Shown piece by piece: positions 1 through 9,682 of a stretch of 64,000 nucleotides of DNA. The stretch is from assembly GCF_030812195.1 (NCBI RefSeq), contig NZ_JAUSSF010000001.1, positions 1,674,001 to 1,738,000 of the forward strand, given 5' to 3'. Both the position numbers and the translations under genes were made by a program. The first letter of the stretch is position 1. Each line of letters opens with the position of its first letter. The DNA comes from Chryseobacterium lathyri. GTDB taxonomy: Bacteria; Bacteroidota; Bacteroidia; Flavobacteriales; Weeksellaceae. Under the pieces are notes generated by a model. It ran no database searches. It saw nothing but the letters and a program-made list of their open reading frames with translations, and was not told the origin of the DNA.

Positions 1-1
1 A

Positions 2-568
2 TTAAAAGGAGTTGGCAACAGGATCGAACGCAAAAGCCAGATCCTGAACCTCCTTGAAAAAGTCAACCTTTCAGATTTTAGGAAGAAAGAAGTACATACC
101 TTTTCCGGAGGGATGAAACAACGTTTCGGAGTAGCTCAGGCCTTATTGGGAAATCCTAAAATTGTTATTGTGGATGAACCTACCGCCGGCCTCGATCCTG
201 AGGAACGCAACCGTTTCAATTCGCTCCTGAACGAAATCAGTCAGGACGTAATTGTTATCCTTTCCACCCATTTGGTAGAGGATGTCAGAAACCTGTGTTC
301 GGAAATGGCTGTCATGAACAACGGGCAGATCCTTAGAAAGGGTAAACCAGCAGAATTAATTTCTGAGCTGGAAAACAGGATCTGGTCAAAACCGATACAC
401 CAAAATGAACTGGAAAATTACTACTCCAGCCATGAGATCATCAGCCGCCAGCTGATTGAAAGAGAGCTTCACATTACTGTATTTTCAGAAGAAAAGCCTG
501 AAGACTTCAATGCTGTACATCCAATGCTGGAACACGTTTATTTCCATACACTCACTCAAAAACCTTAA
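2..568 (+). CDS. ABC transporter ATP-binding protein (5' end outside window)
   Basis: Nucleotide-binding subunit of an ABC transporter; the reading frame is open from the first bases, so the Walker A part lies upstream of the window. Visible are the signature FSGGMKQR, Walker B and D-loop (IVIVDEPTAGLDP) and the H-loop (STHLVED), followed by the C-terminal extension usual for ABC-2 type exporters. The stop codon is two bases before the ATG of the membrane partner, so the two are co-translated. An internal ATG at 113 falls inside the signature motif and is not a credible start. Substrate cannot be told from sequence. The family call is secure. Confidence 0.93.
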   Translation, partial: LKGVGNRIERKSQILNLLEKVNLSDFRKKEVHTFSGGMKQRFGVAQALLGNPKIVIVDEPTAGLDPEERNRFNSLLNEISQDVIVILSTHLVEDVRNLCSEMAVMNNGQILRKGKPAELISELENRIWSKPIHQNELENYYSSHEIISRQLIERELHITVFSEEKPEDFNAVHPMLEHVYFHTLTQKP

Positions 569-570
569 TC

Positions 571-3500
571 ATGAATGCCTTATTTTTATTCGAAGCCGGA
601 CGCATTTCCAAGCACTGGCCAGCTTATCTTATAGCCCTGATCCTGACCGGCATAGGTATCTTCTGCGGTAACCAGTTCAACCTTACCGCAGGAGACGGGA
701 TATACCTGAACTCACCCTATACCATAGGTTTTATGACCGGAATGCTGAGTCTTTCCATCCTGTTTATTGCCGTAATCTATGCTGTACAGCTGCTTTTTAA
801 AGACTGGGACTCAAAATTCGATCTTGTTCTGTTTTCTTTTCCATTTTCTAAATGGACCTATCTGAGTGGAAGATTCACCACCTATTTTCTACAGACTTTC
901 TTAAGCTTTTTCTTTCTGATGACAGGTTTCCTCTTAGGTCAGGTTCTTCGGACAGGAAGTGAAATGCAGCCTTACTTCAATATAGGTTATTATCTGTACC
1001 CAATGCTGATCTTTGGGCTTATCAACTGTTTTTTTGTATGTAGCTTCCTGTTTTTTATCTCATTGGCTGCTAAGAAAAAACTGCTGGTTGTAGTAGGTGG
1101 ATTGCTTCTGTATGTCCTGTATATGGTTGTTTTGGTCTTTTCCAATTCACCGTTTATGGCAGGAAGCCAGCCTCAGTCGGTGGAAACACAGCAGATTTCC
1201 TCTATTTTAGATCCGTTCGGATTATCGTCTTACTTTTTTGAAGCAGGAATGTTTTCTGTCCATCAAAAAAACACTTTATTGGTACCTGCCACAGGGTATT
1301 TATTGCTTAACAGAATTATTTTCCTGATAATTTCTGCCATATTCTTACTGCTTACCTATCACTCATTCTCTTTCTCTAATGTTTCAAAACAAAAGGTCAG
1401 GAAAGCAGTTCCGGAGTCTGAAATCCCCAATATCCCGACATTCGCTTATAGAGTCTCACAAACAAGTTTCGGCAGAGAAAACAGATTCAGGTCTATCCTG
1501 TCCTTTGCAAAGGTTGACCTGCTTTATCTTTTCAGGAGTGTCAGCATTCCTGCGGTTTCCATACTGCTGCTTTTCTTTGTCGGCATGGAAATGTATGCAG
1601 AGATAGAAAAAGGGATACGCCTTCCTCAGAAATATGCCGGATCAGGCCTTATGGCCACTACAATTTCAGAAAATTTTCCACTGTTTGGGCTTTTGCTTGT
1701 GGTATATTTTATCAATGATCTGTACTGGAGGAGTCATTCATCAGGATTTTCCCTTGTTGAGGACACTGCTTTTTTTTCGAAAAGCAAACTCACCGGGCAT
1801 TTCATTTCTATCAGTATTTTTCTTTTCCTGTTTACCGGAATCTTAATCCTTGAAGGAATTTTATTTCAGGTAACCTATCAATATTTTCATCTCGATTGGA
1901 ATGCTTATCTAGGTGTCTTTTTTTTCAATACATTTCCGTTGATGCTTTTCTCGGGATTCATCCTGTTGATCAACAATAATATCAGAAATAAATTTATTGC
2001 CTTGGGAATTTCAGTTTTAGCCGTATTTACTCTGGCAGGTCCTGCTTCCGGTAAGATACTTTCCTATCCTCTTTTAAGGATATTTTCAGATTTTAAAGGC
2101 AGTTACAGTGATTTCAATGGGTATGGCCCCTATATTTACGCTTTCACAGAAAGACTTCTGTTTGGTGCCGGAATCATTTCATTTTTATGGATGACCAATG
2201 GAGTTTTAAGAACAAAAAAGAAAAATACTCCTGCCCTTATTTTCAGTATTCTTTTACTCTTTTCAAGTATTTTTACCGGAATACTTTTCATGAAGGGTTA
2301 TATTCCGAAAAATAAAGAACAGACTGTCCTGGAAGCGGTTCAGTATGAAAAACAATTTAAAGGATACGAGAATCTGCCTCAACCTGAAATTTCAGAGGTT
2401 ACTACTGAAATCAGATTATATCCTTCAAAAAATTCATACGAGATCACTGGGAAATATATCCTGACCAATGGTACGGGTAAAACCATTGATAAAATCCTCA
2501 TTCATTTTCATCCTGACCTTAAAATTGAGTCCGCTGTTTTTCAATCAGGTCCGGAAACAGCAAAAATGGGTAAGACTATTTCAGAAATTAAATTAAAGCA
2601 CCCTATGAAACCCAATGGTACTGCTTATCTTGATTTCAAGCTGTCCTATAAATGGTATACTGTAAACGGGCACCAGTCTTTCAACGCTATTATAGAAAAC
2701 GGTTCTTTTATGAGGATCAGCAGGTATTATCCTGTGATCGGATATCAGAAAGATGAAGAAATTCAGGATGAAAAGCTTCGCCAGGAAAATCATCTTGGAA
2801 AATTGGCAGAACTGAAAAAACCTGAAGCTCCGGAAGTCTTTAGAAGAGATTTTATCAATTTAGATATGACCATTTCTACGGAAGGAAACCAGACTGCTAT
2901 AGGTACAGGGGATCTGGTCAAAAAATGGAAAGAGTCGGGACGCCATTATTTTCAGTATAGATCCAAAAATATTCCCTTCCGGTTTGCGGTCTCGTCTGCA
3001 GATTATCTGGTGAAAAGTATTCTGTATAAAGGAATTACAGTAAATGTGTTTTATCACAAAGAACATTTTGAAAATACAGATCATCTCCTTGAAAATGCAA
3101 AGATCACCTTGGATTACTGCATTCGGAATTTTGGGAAATATCCATTTAAAACCGTCAATTTTGCTGAAATCTCATCATTTACCAGGGGATTTGCTGCAAC
3201 TGCATATCCATCTGCGATTTTTATGCCTGAAGATATGGTTTTCCATGCCAATATTCAGGCAGACAAGAAACAGGATGTTATTAATGAACTGGCGGGACAT
3301 GAACTCTCTCATTTATGGTGGGGAAACAGCCAGATCGATCCTGATGACCGGGAAGGTTCTGCAATGCTTACTGAGACTCTCGCTATGTATACAGAAATGA
3401 TGCTGTACAAAAACATGCATGGTAAAGAAAAAATGATGGAAAGAATTAAAGTGCACCAGCAGATCTATGATAACGAAAAAGGACTCTCTGAAAACCGTCC

Positions 3501-3738
3501 GATCTACAGGGCTATTGGGGATACTCCTCATATTTCCTATTCCAAAGGCGCTGTGGCCATGGTAAAATTAAGTGAACTGATCGGGGAAGAAAAGGTGAAT
3601 GGGGCTTTGAAAAATTTCCTTCAGAATAACGGATATCCTAAAAAGCCGTCTTCACTGGAGCTGCTTAGAGAATTTTATAGAGTCTGCCCTGATGCAGCCA
3701 CTAAAAAACAGGTTGATCTGCTATTTAAGACCATATAG
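571..3738 (+). CDS. ABC-2 type permease fused to M1 family aminopeptidase
   Basis: A 1055-residue inner-membrane protein. About the first 580 residues hold two sets of hydrophobic helices typical of ABC-2 permeases; from about residue 620 there is an M1 peptidase region. The zinc site is visible as GHELSHLWWG (H910, E911, H914) with the third ligand probably E935 in LTETLAMY, two residues further than the classical HEXXH-18-E spacing. It directly follows the ATPase gene (2 bp gap), forming an export/proteolysis operon. Permease-M1 fusions are known in Bacteroidetes; substrate and role are not established. The full length and intact metal site suggest an active enzyme. Transcription likely ends at the hairpin at 3832-3865. 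Confidence 0.88.
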   Translation: MNALFLFEAGRISKHWPAYLIALILTGIGIFCGNQFNLTAGDGIYLNSPYTIGFMTGMLSLSILFIAVIYAVQLLFKDWDSKFDLVLFSFPFSKWTYLSGRFTTYFLQTFLSFFFLMTGFLLGQVLRTGSEMQPYFNIGYYLYPMLIFGLINCFFVCSFLFFISLAAKKKLLVVVGGLLLYVLYMVVLVFSNSPFMAGSQPQSVETQQISSILDPFGLSSYFFEAGMFSVHQKNTLLVPATGYLLLNRIIFLIISAIFLLLTYHSFSFSNVSKQKVRKAVPESEIPNIPTFAYRVSQTSFGRENRFRSILSFAKVDLLYLFRSVSIPAVSILLLFFVGMEMYAEIEKGIRLPQKYAGSGLMATTISENFPLFGLLLVVYFINDLYWRSHSSGFSLVEDTAFFSKSKLTGHFISISIFLFLFTGILILEGILFQVTYQYFHLDWNAYLGVFFFNTFPLMLFSGFILLINNNIRNKFIALGISVLAVFTLAGPASGKILSYPLLRIFSDFKGSYSDFNGYGPYIYAFTERLLFGAGIISFLWMTNGVLRTKKKNTPALIFSILLLFSSIFTGILFMKGYIPKNKEQTVLEAVQYEKQFKGYENLPQPEISEVTTEIRLYPSKNSYEITGKYILTNGTGKTIDKILIHFHPDLKIESAVFQSGPETAKMGKTISEIKLKHPMKPNGTAYLDFKLSYKWYTVNGHQSFNAIIENGSFMRISRYYPVIGYQKDEEIQDEKLRQENHLGKLAELKKPEAPEVFRRDFINLDMTISTEGNQTAIGTGDLVKKWKESGRHYFQYRSKNIPFRFAVSSADYLVKSILYKGITVNVFYHKEHFENTDHLLENAKITLDYCIRNFGKYPFKTVNFAEISSFTRGFAATAYPSAIFMPEDMVFHANIQADKKQDVINELAGHELSHLWWGNSQIDPDDREGSAMLTETLAMYTEMMLYKNMHGKEKMMERIKVHQQIYDNEKGLSENRPIYRAIGDTPHISYSKGAVAMVKLSELIGEEKVNGALKNFLQNNGYPKKPSSLELLREFYRVCPDAATKKQVDLLFKTI

Positions 3739-3831
3739 ATTCAGGATTAAAACTAGTAGATTTAATACTTCTATCTATTTATCTGAGATTAAATAGTATT
3801 GCAACACACTGCTTTTTAAGATTCGCGAGCT

Positions 3832-3865
3832 AAAAAAAATCCCTCAAAAATGAGGGATTTTTTTT
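3832..3865. terminator. bidirectional intrinsic terminator
   Basis: Perfect 15-bp stem (A8-TCCCTCA paired with TGAGGGA-T8) around a 4-nt loop, with A/T tracts on both flanks. It lies between two convergent genes, the ABC/M1 fusion and pnp, and can serve both. Confidence 0.9.
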
Positions 3866-3884
3866 ATATCTAAAAGATTTGATC

Positions 3885-6164
3885 TTAAGCTTCAGATGAA
3901 GGATTTTGATCTCCGGCAGGTGTTTCCCCTTCCGGTCTTGTATTCTCTTCTCTTCTTGCCGGTCTGTCCGGTCTACCCTGTCCTTCCGGTCTTCTGTCAC
4001 CTTGTGGTCTGTCTTGACCTTCTGGTCTTGGTTTAGATTCAGGTCTTGCAGGCCTTGGTAAAAGAACTTTTCTTGAAAGTTTCATTTTTTTACGGTCATC
4101 ATACCCCATGAACTTCACTTCTACTTCATCACCTTCAGCATAAGGAACTTTGTCCAGACGAGCCCACTCAATTTCAGAAATGTGAAGAAGTCCTTCGGTA
4201 CCTTTCGCAATCGCTACGAAAGCTCCGAAATCCATTACTTTCACTACTTTTCCTTGGTACACTTCACCTACTACAGGTACAAATGTAATCTCGTTGATTC
4301 TGGCAATCGCTGCATTGATTTTCTCTCTGCTTACACCAGAAATCTCAATTCTACCGATTTCTCCTACTTCTTCAATAGCAATAACAGTATCTGTATCTTT
4401 TTGAAGTTGTTGAATGATTTTTCCACCAGGTCCGATCACAGCACCAATGAAATCTTTAGAGATCTCAAGCATTACCATTTTCGGAGCGTGTGGTTTCACA
4501 TCTTCTCTTGGAGCAGAAATAGTTTCATTTAATTTATCTAAGATATGAAGTCTTCCGTTTTTTGCCTGTAGGAGAGCTTTTTCCATGATATCCATAGAAA
4601 GCCCCTGGATTTTGATATCCATCTGACAAGCGGTGATACCGTCTGCAGTTCCTGTTACTTTAAAGTCCATATCTCCCAGGTGATCTTCATCTCCTAAGAT
4701 ATCAGAAAGAACAGTGAATTTTCCAGTTTTAACGTCTGTTACCAATCCCATTGCAATACCAGAAACAGGTTTTGCAATCTGAATACCAGCATCCATCAAT
4801 GCTAAAGTTCCGGCACAAACAGTTGCCATAGAAGATGAACCGTTTGATTCTAAAATATCAGAAACGATACGGATGGTATAAGGGTTCTCTTCAGGAATCA
4901 TGTTTGCCAAAGCTCTCTGAGCCAAGTTTCCATGTCCTACTTCTCTTCTTGAAGTTCCTCTTAAAGGTCTTGCTTCACCAGTTGAGAACGGCGGGAAGTT
5001 ATAATGTAAGAAAAATCTTTCGTCATAGTTTACCATCACGCTGTCTACCATGTTCGCATCTTTCACTGAACCTAACGTTACAGCTGTTAAAGACTGAGTT
5101 TCACCTCTTGTAAAGATTGCAGAACCGTGAGCTCCCGGTAAATAATCAATTTCGCTCCAGATTGGACGAATGGTTTCGGGATCACGACCATCAAGACGGA
5201 TTTTATCATTCAAAATCATCTGACGCATCGCTTCTTTCTCTACATCGTGGTAATATACTTTAGCGAAAGGGGTTACTCTTTCTAATTCTTCAGCATTATC
5301 TACATATTGAGCTAAAAACTCATCCAGAACAGCTTTGAATTTTTCACCTCTTTCTTCTTTTCCTGAAGGAGTTTTCGCTACTTCATATACTTTATCGTAT
5401 GTTTCTTTCCACACTTTCTCACGGATAGCTTCATCGTGATTTTCGTGGCTGTATTCTCTTTTCGGTAAAGATTTACCTACCTTTTCGGCTAATCTTTCCT
5501 GAGCCTCAACTTGTTTTTTGATTTCTACATGAGCGAACTGGATCGCTTCAAGCATTTCCTGCTCAGAGATTTCTTTCATCTCCCCTTCTACCATTACGAT
5601 AGAATCTTTAGTTGCTCCCACCATGATATCAAGGTCAGCAATTTTAAGATCTTCAAATTTAGGGTTGATAGATAATTCACCGTTGATTCTTACGACTCTT
5701 ACTTCAGACATTGGCCCGTTGAAAGGGATATCTGTAATAGCAATGGCTGCAGAAGCTGCAAGACCTGCTAAATCATCAGGAATTGACTGTCCGTCATAAG
5801 AAATTAATGAAATCATTACCTGAACTTCAGCATGGAAATCTTCAGGGAATAATGGTCTAAGAACTCTGTCTACCAAACGCATTGTCAGGATCTCCTGATC
5901 TGATGGCCTGGCTTCTCTTCTAAAAAAGTTTCCAGGAATTTTTCCTCCTGCGTAGAATTTTTCTCTGTAATCTACAGTTAAGGGTAGAAAATCTACTCCG
6001 TCTTTTGCTTCTTTGCTGGCTACAACAGTTGCTAAAAGCATTGTTCCGCCCATTTTTACGACTACCGAACCATCAGCCTGTTTTGCTAATTTTCCTGTTT
6101 CAATTGTGATTTCTCTGCCGTCTGCAAGAATAATCGTTTCTGTAATTGCTTGAGGTATACTCAT
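3885..6164 (-). CDS. pnp: polyribonucleotide nucleotidyltransferase (PNPase)
   Basis: 3'-5' phosphorolytic exoribonuclease of cytosolic RNA decay. Two RNase PH folds are followed by a KH domain (about residues 565-625, with GPGGK) and an S1 domain (about 630-700, DFGAFVAI and EGLLHISEI). The last 55 residues are a low-complexity tail of Arg, Pro, Glu, Gly and Gln, a likely disordered or protein/RNA contact segment. I start at the ATG at 6164 ([10 protein letters not shown], 759 aa); an upstream in-frame GTG at 6182 lies inside a leader hairpin and is less likely. Unlike the common rpsO-pnp arrangement, rpsO is 2.4 kb upstream with two plus-strand genes between. Confidence 0.97.
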   Translation of the reverse strand: MSIPQAITETIILADGREITIETGKLAKQADGSVVVKMGGTMLLATVVASKEAKDGVDFLPLTVDYREKFYAGGKIPGNFFRREARPSDQEILTMRLVDRVLRPLFPEDFHAEVQVMISLISYDGQSIPDDLAGLAASAAIAITDIPFNGPMSEVRVVRINGELSINPKFEDLKIADLDIMVGATKDSIVMVEGEMKEISEQEMLEAIQFAHVEIKKQVEAQERLAEKVGKSLPKREYSHENHDEAIREKVWKETYDKVYEVAKTPSGKEERGEKFKAVLDEFLAQYVDNAEELERVTPFAKVYYHDVEKEAMRQMILNDKIRLDGRDPETIRPIWSEIDYLPGAHGSAIFTRGETQSLTAVTLGSVKDANMVDSVMVNYDERFFLHYNFPPFSTGEARPLRGTSRREVGHGNLAQRALANMIPEENPYTIRIVSDILESNGSSSMATVCAGTLALMDAGIQIAKPVSGIAMGLVTDVKTGKFTVLSDILGDEDHLGDMDFKVTGTADGITACQMDIKIQGLSMDIMEKALLQAKNGRLHILDKLNETISAPREDVKPHAPKMVMLEISKDFIGAVIGPGGKIIQQLQKDTDTVIAIEEVGEIGRIEISGVSREKINAAIARINEITFVPVVGEVYQGKVVKVMDFGAFVAIAKGTEGLLHISEIEWARLDKVPYAEGDEVEVKFMGYDDRKKMKLSRKVLLPRPARPESKPRPEGQDRPQGDRRPEGQGRPDRPARREENTRPEGETPAGDQNPSSEA

Positions 6165-6178
6165 AAATTGTTTGTGTT

Positions 6179-6196
6179 GCACTCCGTATTGAGTGC
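6179..6196 (-). promoter_or_regulatory. small hairpin in the pnp leader
   Basis: GCACTC and GAGTGC separated by 6 nt, ending 14 nt upstream of the pnp ATG. PNPase in enterobacteria autoregulates through a leader stem; whether this short stem plays a similar part is only a guess. Confidence 0.35.
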
Positions 6197-6231
6197 TTTA
6201 ATTATTGATATTTCGTCTAAATTTTCGTCTG

Positions 6232-6239
6232 CAAATATA
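6232..6239 (-). promoter_or_regulatory. putative -7 box of the pnp promoter
   Basis: TATATTTG on the minus strand fits the Bacteroidetes TAnnTTTG consensus and would give a leader of about 60 nt. No clear TTG lies at the -33 position. Confidence 0.5.
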
Positions 6240-6501
6240 CCATATAATAATGAGATATTAAATTTTCAGTCTCAGAAATACTACTCAGAATCGTAAGATT
6301 TCCCCTCCTTTTTTATCAAAGATGTAAAAATTACTGACGGCATGTTTAGCCTGTTCATTATTCAGAATGATAAAAAACGTTTTTTTTAAAGTAAATTGAT
6401 TATTAAATCCTGTTGTTTTCGTATTATTGTCTCAAAAAGTGCAAATAATATTTTACAGCATATTAGATACATTATACCAAAAGAAAAAGTCATCTGAAAA
6501 G

Positions 6502-6533
6502 TTGCAGAAAAACAGTTCACTGTCTTATATTTG
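6502..6533 (+). promoter_or_regulatory. promoter of the sugar transporter gene
   Basis: TTG at 6502-6504, 21-nt spacer, TATATTTG at 6526-6533: both elements of the Bacteroidetes promoter consensus. The leader of about 70 nt holds an 8-bp stem-loop (AAAAGAAC at 6575-6582 with GTTCTTTT at 6589-6596) that ends 12 nt before the start codon and could influence translation. Confidence 0.7.
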
Positions 6534-6608
6534 CCATGCTTCTCAAAATATATATGCAGCAGACGAAATAACTGAAAAGAACTTAATCGTTCTTTTTCAA
6601 ATAAATAA

Positions 6609-8036
6609 ATGTTTATGACCAATAAAGAAGTAAAAACACAGAGCAGGAACTACACCATTCCTTTAATTACGATCACCCTGCTCTTTTTTATGTGGGGATT
6701 CATTACCTGTATGAATGATATCCTGATCCCTTATCTGAAGCAGCTTTTCAAACTCACTTTTTTCGAATCAATGCTGGTACAGTTCTGTTTTTTCGGAGCG
6801 TATTTTATCGGTTCACTGATCTATTTCCTGATCTCTATCTCAAAAGGAGATCCTATTAACAAAGCAGGTTATAAGAAAGGAATTATGTTCGGTATTTTTC
6901 TGGCTGCCTTTGGGTGTGTCTTATTTTATCCTGCAGCAACTTTTTCTTATTATCCTTTATTTCTGGGGGCTTTATTTATTCTGGGACTGGGCTTTACTGT
7001 GCTTCAGATCACAGCTAATGCATACGTTTCATTACTCGGCAGCGAAGAATCTGCTTCCAGCCGTCTGAATATGACTCAGGCCTTCAATGCCTTCGGAACA
7101 ACGATTGCACCGGTTCTTGGAGGACATCTGATTTTTGAATTTTTCTCAGCTCCTGATGGTTCATTCAGTGCTGTGGCAACCAGAATTCCTTATCTGATCT
7201 TTGCAGGCATTCTTTTATTGGTTGCATTACTGATTTCCAGGGTGAAATTGCCTTCTTTCCAAACCCAGGAAGAAGAGATCGTAAAAGGTTGGGGAGCCCT
7301 TCAGTTCAGCCACCTGAAATTTGGAGTTTTTGCCATGTTCTGCTATGTAGGTGGAGAAGTAGCGGTAGGAAGCTTTATCATCAGCTTTCTGGAGCAGCCT
7401 CAAATCATGGGTTTTAATGAAATTATCAGCAAAAATTATCTTTCACTTTATTGGGGTGGTGCGATGATCGGACGTTTTCTTGGAGCTATTTCTTTAAACC
7501 AGTCATTAAGCCAGGGAAAAAAAGCAGTTTATATGCTGGGGGCAGCAGCCGCTGTCTTTCTGGTTATTTTCAGTATCGTAGACCTGAGCTTTGCCCAGAC
7601 CAGCTTTTTCCTTGCATTTATTGTCCTTAATTTTATTGCTTTCTTTATCGGCAAAGCAGCTCCGGCAAGAACATTATCTATTTTTGCAGCAGTGAATGTT
7701 GTCCTTCTTATTTCTGCAATGGTTAATCACGGTGAACTGGCGATGTACAGCATTTTAGGAATCGGGATCTTTAACTCAATTATGTTTTCCAATATTTATA
7801 CTCTGGCCATTTCAGGTTTGGGTAAATATACCAGCCAGGGATCTTCTTTAGTGGTAATGGCTATATTGGGAGGTGCTATTGTTCCTATTTTCCAGGGATA
7901 TCTTGCCGATCAGGTGGGAGTACAGCATTCTTTCATTATTCCTGTATTCTGTTATCTTGTGATTCTTATCTTTGGAGCATATTGCAGCAAATATTTAGGG
8001 CATGTGGAAAGTGCTGAAGCAAAATCGGGACACTAG
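6609..8036 (+). CDS. sugar MFS transporter, FucP family
   Basis: Inner-membrane sugar:proton symporter of the major facilitator superfamily, about 12 hydrophobic helices over 475 aa. The N-terminal segment FFMWGFITCMNDILIPYLK and the helix-5 signature NMTQAFNAFGTTIAPVLGG are typical of the L-fucose/glucose-galactose (FucP/GluP) group; the exact sugar is not determinable. Start ATG 6609, with a second in-frame ATG at 6615. It is monocistronic, with its own promoter at 6502-6533, and is transcribed against pnp. No sugar-metabolic gene is adjacent, so a general monosaccharide uptake role is the safest inference. Confidence 0.9.
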   Translation: MFMTNKEVKTQSRNYTIPLITITLLFFMWGFITCMNDILIPYLKQLFKLTFFESMLVQFCFFGAYFIGSLIYFLISISKGDPINKAGYKKGIMFGIFLAAFGCVLFYPAATFSYYPLFLGALFILGLGFTVLQITANAYVSLLGSEESASSRLNMTQAFNAFGTTIAPVLGGHLIFEFFSAPDGSFSAVATRIPYLIFAGILLLVALLISRVKLPSFQTQEEEIVKGWGALQFSHLKFGVFAMFCYVGGEVAVGSFIISFLEQPQIMGFNEIISKNYLSLYWGGAMIGRFLGAISLNQSLSQGKKAVYMLGAAAAVFLVIFSIVDLSFAQTSFFLAFIVLNFIAFFIGKAAPARTLSIFAAVNVVLLISAMVNHGELAMYSILGIGIFNSIMFSNIYTLAISGLGKYTSQGSSLVVMAILGGAIVPIFQGYLADQVGVQHSFIIPVFCYLVILIFGAYCSKYLGHVESAEAKSGH

Positions 8037-8165
8037 AAAATTATTTTTATACGAAATTTAATTAAAGTGGGATATTTAAACGTCTCACTTTTGTTTTTAA
8101 AGCCAATAAGGAGTAACTTTTATACTGAATAGCACACTTATCAGATAATCAACACCTTTATTCTT

Positions 8166-8525
8166 ATGAAAATTCAATTACAGCTGGAATATTTTGCCTT
8201 TTTATTACTGGGAATGTTTGCTTTTAACCAGACAGAGCTTTCCTGGTGGTGGTTTGCCGGACTATTCCTAGCTCCAGACATTTCCATGCTAGGGTATGTT
8301 TTCAATAATAAAACAGGAGCATTTTTCTATAATCTATTCCATCATTTTGCAGTGGCCGTCATCATCTACCTTGCTGGAACAGCCCTTTCTCTTCCCTATC
8401 TCCAGATGGCGGGAGCCATACTGTTTGCACACTCAGCATTCGACAGAATACTGGGCTACGGATTGAAATATCCAGACAGTTTTCAGAATACGCATTTGGG
8501 AAAGATTGGGAAAGGCAAAAAATAG
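8166..8525 (+). CDS. DUF4260 family membrane protein
   Basis: A 119-residue protein with about four hydrophobic segments and the conserved pattern W-W-F-A-G-L-F-L-A-P-D-I-S-M-L-G-Y near residue 30, a FYNLFHHF segment and a C-terminal HSAFDR-LGYGLKY motif, as in the DUF4260 family. Function is unknown. It lies 129 bp after the transporter gene and ends at a strong hairpin terminator (8534-8561) shared with rpsO. It may be a second gene of the transporter transcript or have its own start. Confidence 0.8.
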   Translation: MKIQLQLEYFAFLLLGMFAFNQTELSWWWFAGLFLAPDISMLGYVFNNKTGAFFYNLFHHFAVAVIIYLAGTALSLPYLQMAGAILFAHSAFDRILGYGLKYPDSFQNTHLGKIGKGKK

Positions 8526-8533
8526 GATATAAA

Positions 8534-8561
8534 AAAAGCAACTTCTTTCGAAGTTGCTTTT
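8534..8561. terminator. bidirectional intrinsic terminator
   Basis: Stem AAAAGCAACTTC / GAAGTTGCTTTT (12 bp) with loop TTTC, between the convergent DUF4260 gene and rpsO. Confidence 0.9.
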
Positions 8562-8580
8562 ATTTTGAAATCTTTATAGA

Positions 8581-8850
8581 TTATTTTCTTAAACCTAGTT
8601 CAGCAATAATTGCTCTGTATCTTGCGATATCTTTCTTTTTAAGGTAATCTAATAAACTTTTTCTCTTACCTACCAATTTCACTAGAGATCTCTCTGTATT
8701 GAAATCGTGACGGTTAGCCTTTAAATGCTGAGATAAGTGATTGATTCTGAAAGTGAAAAGAGCTACTTGTCCTTCAGCACTTCCTGTGTCTGTTGCAGAT
8801 TTTCCATGTTTTGCGAAAATTTCCTGCTTTTTTTCTGTTGTTAAGTACAT
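8581..8850 (-). CDS. rpsO: 30S ribosomal protein S15
   Basis: Small-subunit protein uS15, binding 16S rRNA helices in the central domain. Length of 89 aa is standard, and the family pattern is clear: GSAEGQVALFTFRINHLSQHLK in two parts around residue 30, then RSLVKLVGKRKSLLDYLKK. It is monocistronic here, with a canonical promoter at 8886-8915 and a terminator at 8534-8561. In many bacteria pnp follows directly; here pnp is further downstream on the same strand, beyond two genes in the opposite orientation. Confidence 0.98.
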   Translation of the reverse strand: MYLTTEKKQEIFAKHGKSATDTGSAEGQVALFTFRINHLSQHLKANRHDFNTERSLVKLVGKRKSLLDYLKKKDIARYRAIIAELGLRK

Positions 8851-8885
8851 TCCAATATTGTTTAATGATTATTATGTAACGGCTG

Positions 8886-8915
8886 CAAAATTACAACTAT
8901 TTTTTTATTCAGCAA
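8886..8915 (-). promoter_or_regulatory. rpsO promoter
   Basis: On the minus strand TTG (8913-8915), 19-nt spacer, TAATTTTG (8886-8893): an exact match to the Bacteroidetes consensus, giving a leader of roughly 30 nt. Confidence 0.8.
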
Positions 8916-8976
8916 AACATTATTGATTTCATATATCAAAATTGATAGAAAAAAATGTTAAAAATTTCTTAATAAA

Positions 8977-9010
8977 TTGTATGTCATCCGGTGAAAAGGC
9001 AGTAATTTTG
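8977..9010 (+). promoter_or_regulatory. promoter of the 9026 gene
   Basis: TTG at 8977-8979, 23-nt spacer, TAATTTTG at 9003-9010. The predicted transcript begins only about 10 nt before the ATG at 9026, which argues against the longer in-frame start at 8942. Confidence 0.65.
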
Positions 9011-9025
9011 CATACGAATTACACA

Positions 9026-9577
9026 ATGAGAAAAATTATATTCTTTACAGCTATTGGAACTTTTTTACTGATCGGTGTTATTTCGGTAAAAGCACAGAAA
9101 AATACCGACAACAAGACAAAAAAAATTCTATACTTCAATCCCGAGGTAGAACCTGATATTGAGGAAATCAAAGAGCCCACGAACCTGGCCTTCTTCAGTG
9201 CTGTTTCCGATAATTTCAGCGGAAGGAAGAATAAAATACTCAGAGCAGAGGTACAAATTCCTTTCGACAGTGTTGAAAAACAGACCATCACTGATTACTG
9301 CATCAATAACGATGCTGATTTCGCTGTTGTTCCCAAAGTGAGATATTTTAAAGTAGGAATCGGCAAATATATATTTTCTAACCAGGTTGTAGTAAGCATG
9401 AAGCTTTTTGATGCAGGAGGAAATCTGGTTACGGAAACCGACTATGATACTTACCGGAAAAATATGCGTCTTTTAGGTTCCACTGCAAATTCTATTAAAA
9501 TAGGAACTGACGGTGCAATAAAAGGCATTCTGAAAAAACTTAGAAAGCTGAAGTCTTCAACCGGAGCGGAGTTATAA
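9026..9577 (+). CDS. secreted hypothetical protein
   Basis: Family not recognised. A 183-aa protein starting MRKIIFFTAIGTFLLIGV and ending its signal peptide at VKAQ, so it is probably exported. The mature part has a mixed alpha/beta look, one hydrophobic strand stretch (ADFAVVPKVRYFKVGIG) and a basic C-terminus (KGILKKLRKLKSS). I chose ATG 9026 because the signal peptide begins there and a promoter -7 box at 9003-9010 overlaps the longer alternative frame. It stands alone between rpsO (divergent) and the peptide operon. Periplasmic or outer-membrane location is inferred only from the signal peptide. Confidence 0.75.
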   Translation: MRKIIFFTAIGTFLLIGVISVKAQKNTDNKTKKILYFNPEVEPDIEEIKEPTNLAFFSAVSDNFSGRKNKILRAEVQIPFDSVEKQTITDYCINNDADFAVVPKVRYFKVGIGKYIFSNQVVVSMKLFDAGGNLVTETDYDTYRKNMRLLGSTANSIKIGTDGAIKGILKKLRKLKSSTGAEL

Positions 9578-9635
9578 AGGCTGAATAGTAACCCTGTTGC
9601 GCAAATCAATGGTCAATTGGTGAGCTAAGTAGTAA

Positions 9636-9682
9636 ACTCACTACTCACCATTCACTATTCACTACTCACTATTCACTATTCA
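9636..9682. repeat. degenerate CACTATT/CACTACT tandem repeat
   Basis: About seven imperfect copies of a (A/T)TTCACTA-like unit in a row. The 323-bp stretch 9578-9900 has no open frame of note; apart from this repeat it is AT-rich and featureless. Confidence 0.6.

Noticed and set aside
6427..6618. 63-codon frame upstream of the sugar transporter
   Set aside because: It spans the promoter and leader of the transporter and is low in complexity.
8942..9025. N-terminal extension of the 9026 gene
   Set aside because: A TTG-N23-TAATTTTG promoter lies inside it and the signal peptide starts at ATG 9026.
9636..9682. Possible CRISPR-like or tandem regulatory array
   Set aside because: The units are short, degenerate and without spacers; it is a simple sequence repeat.
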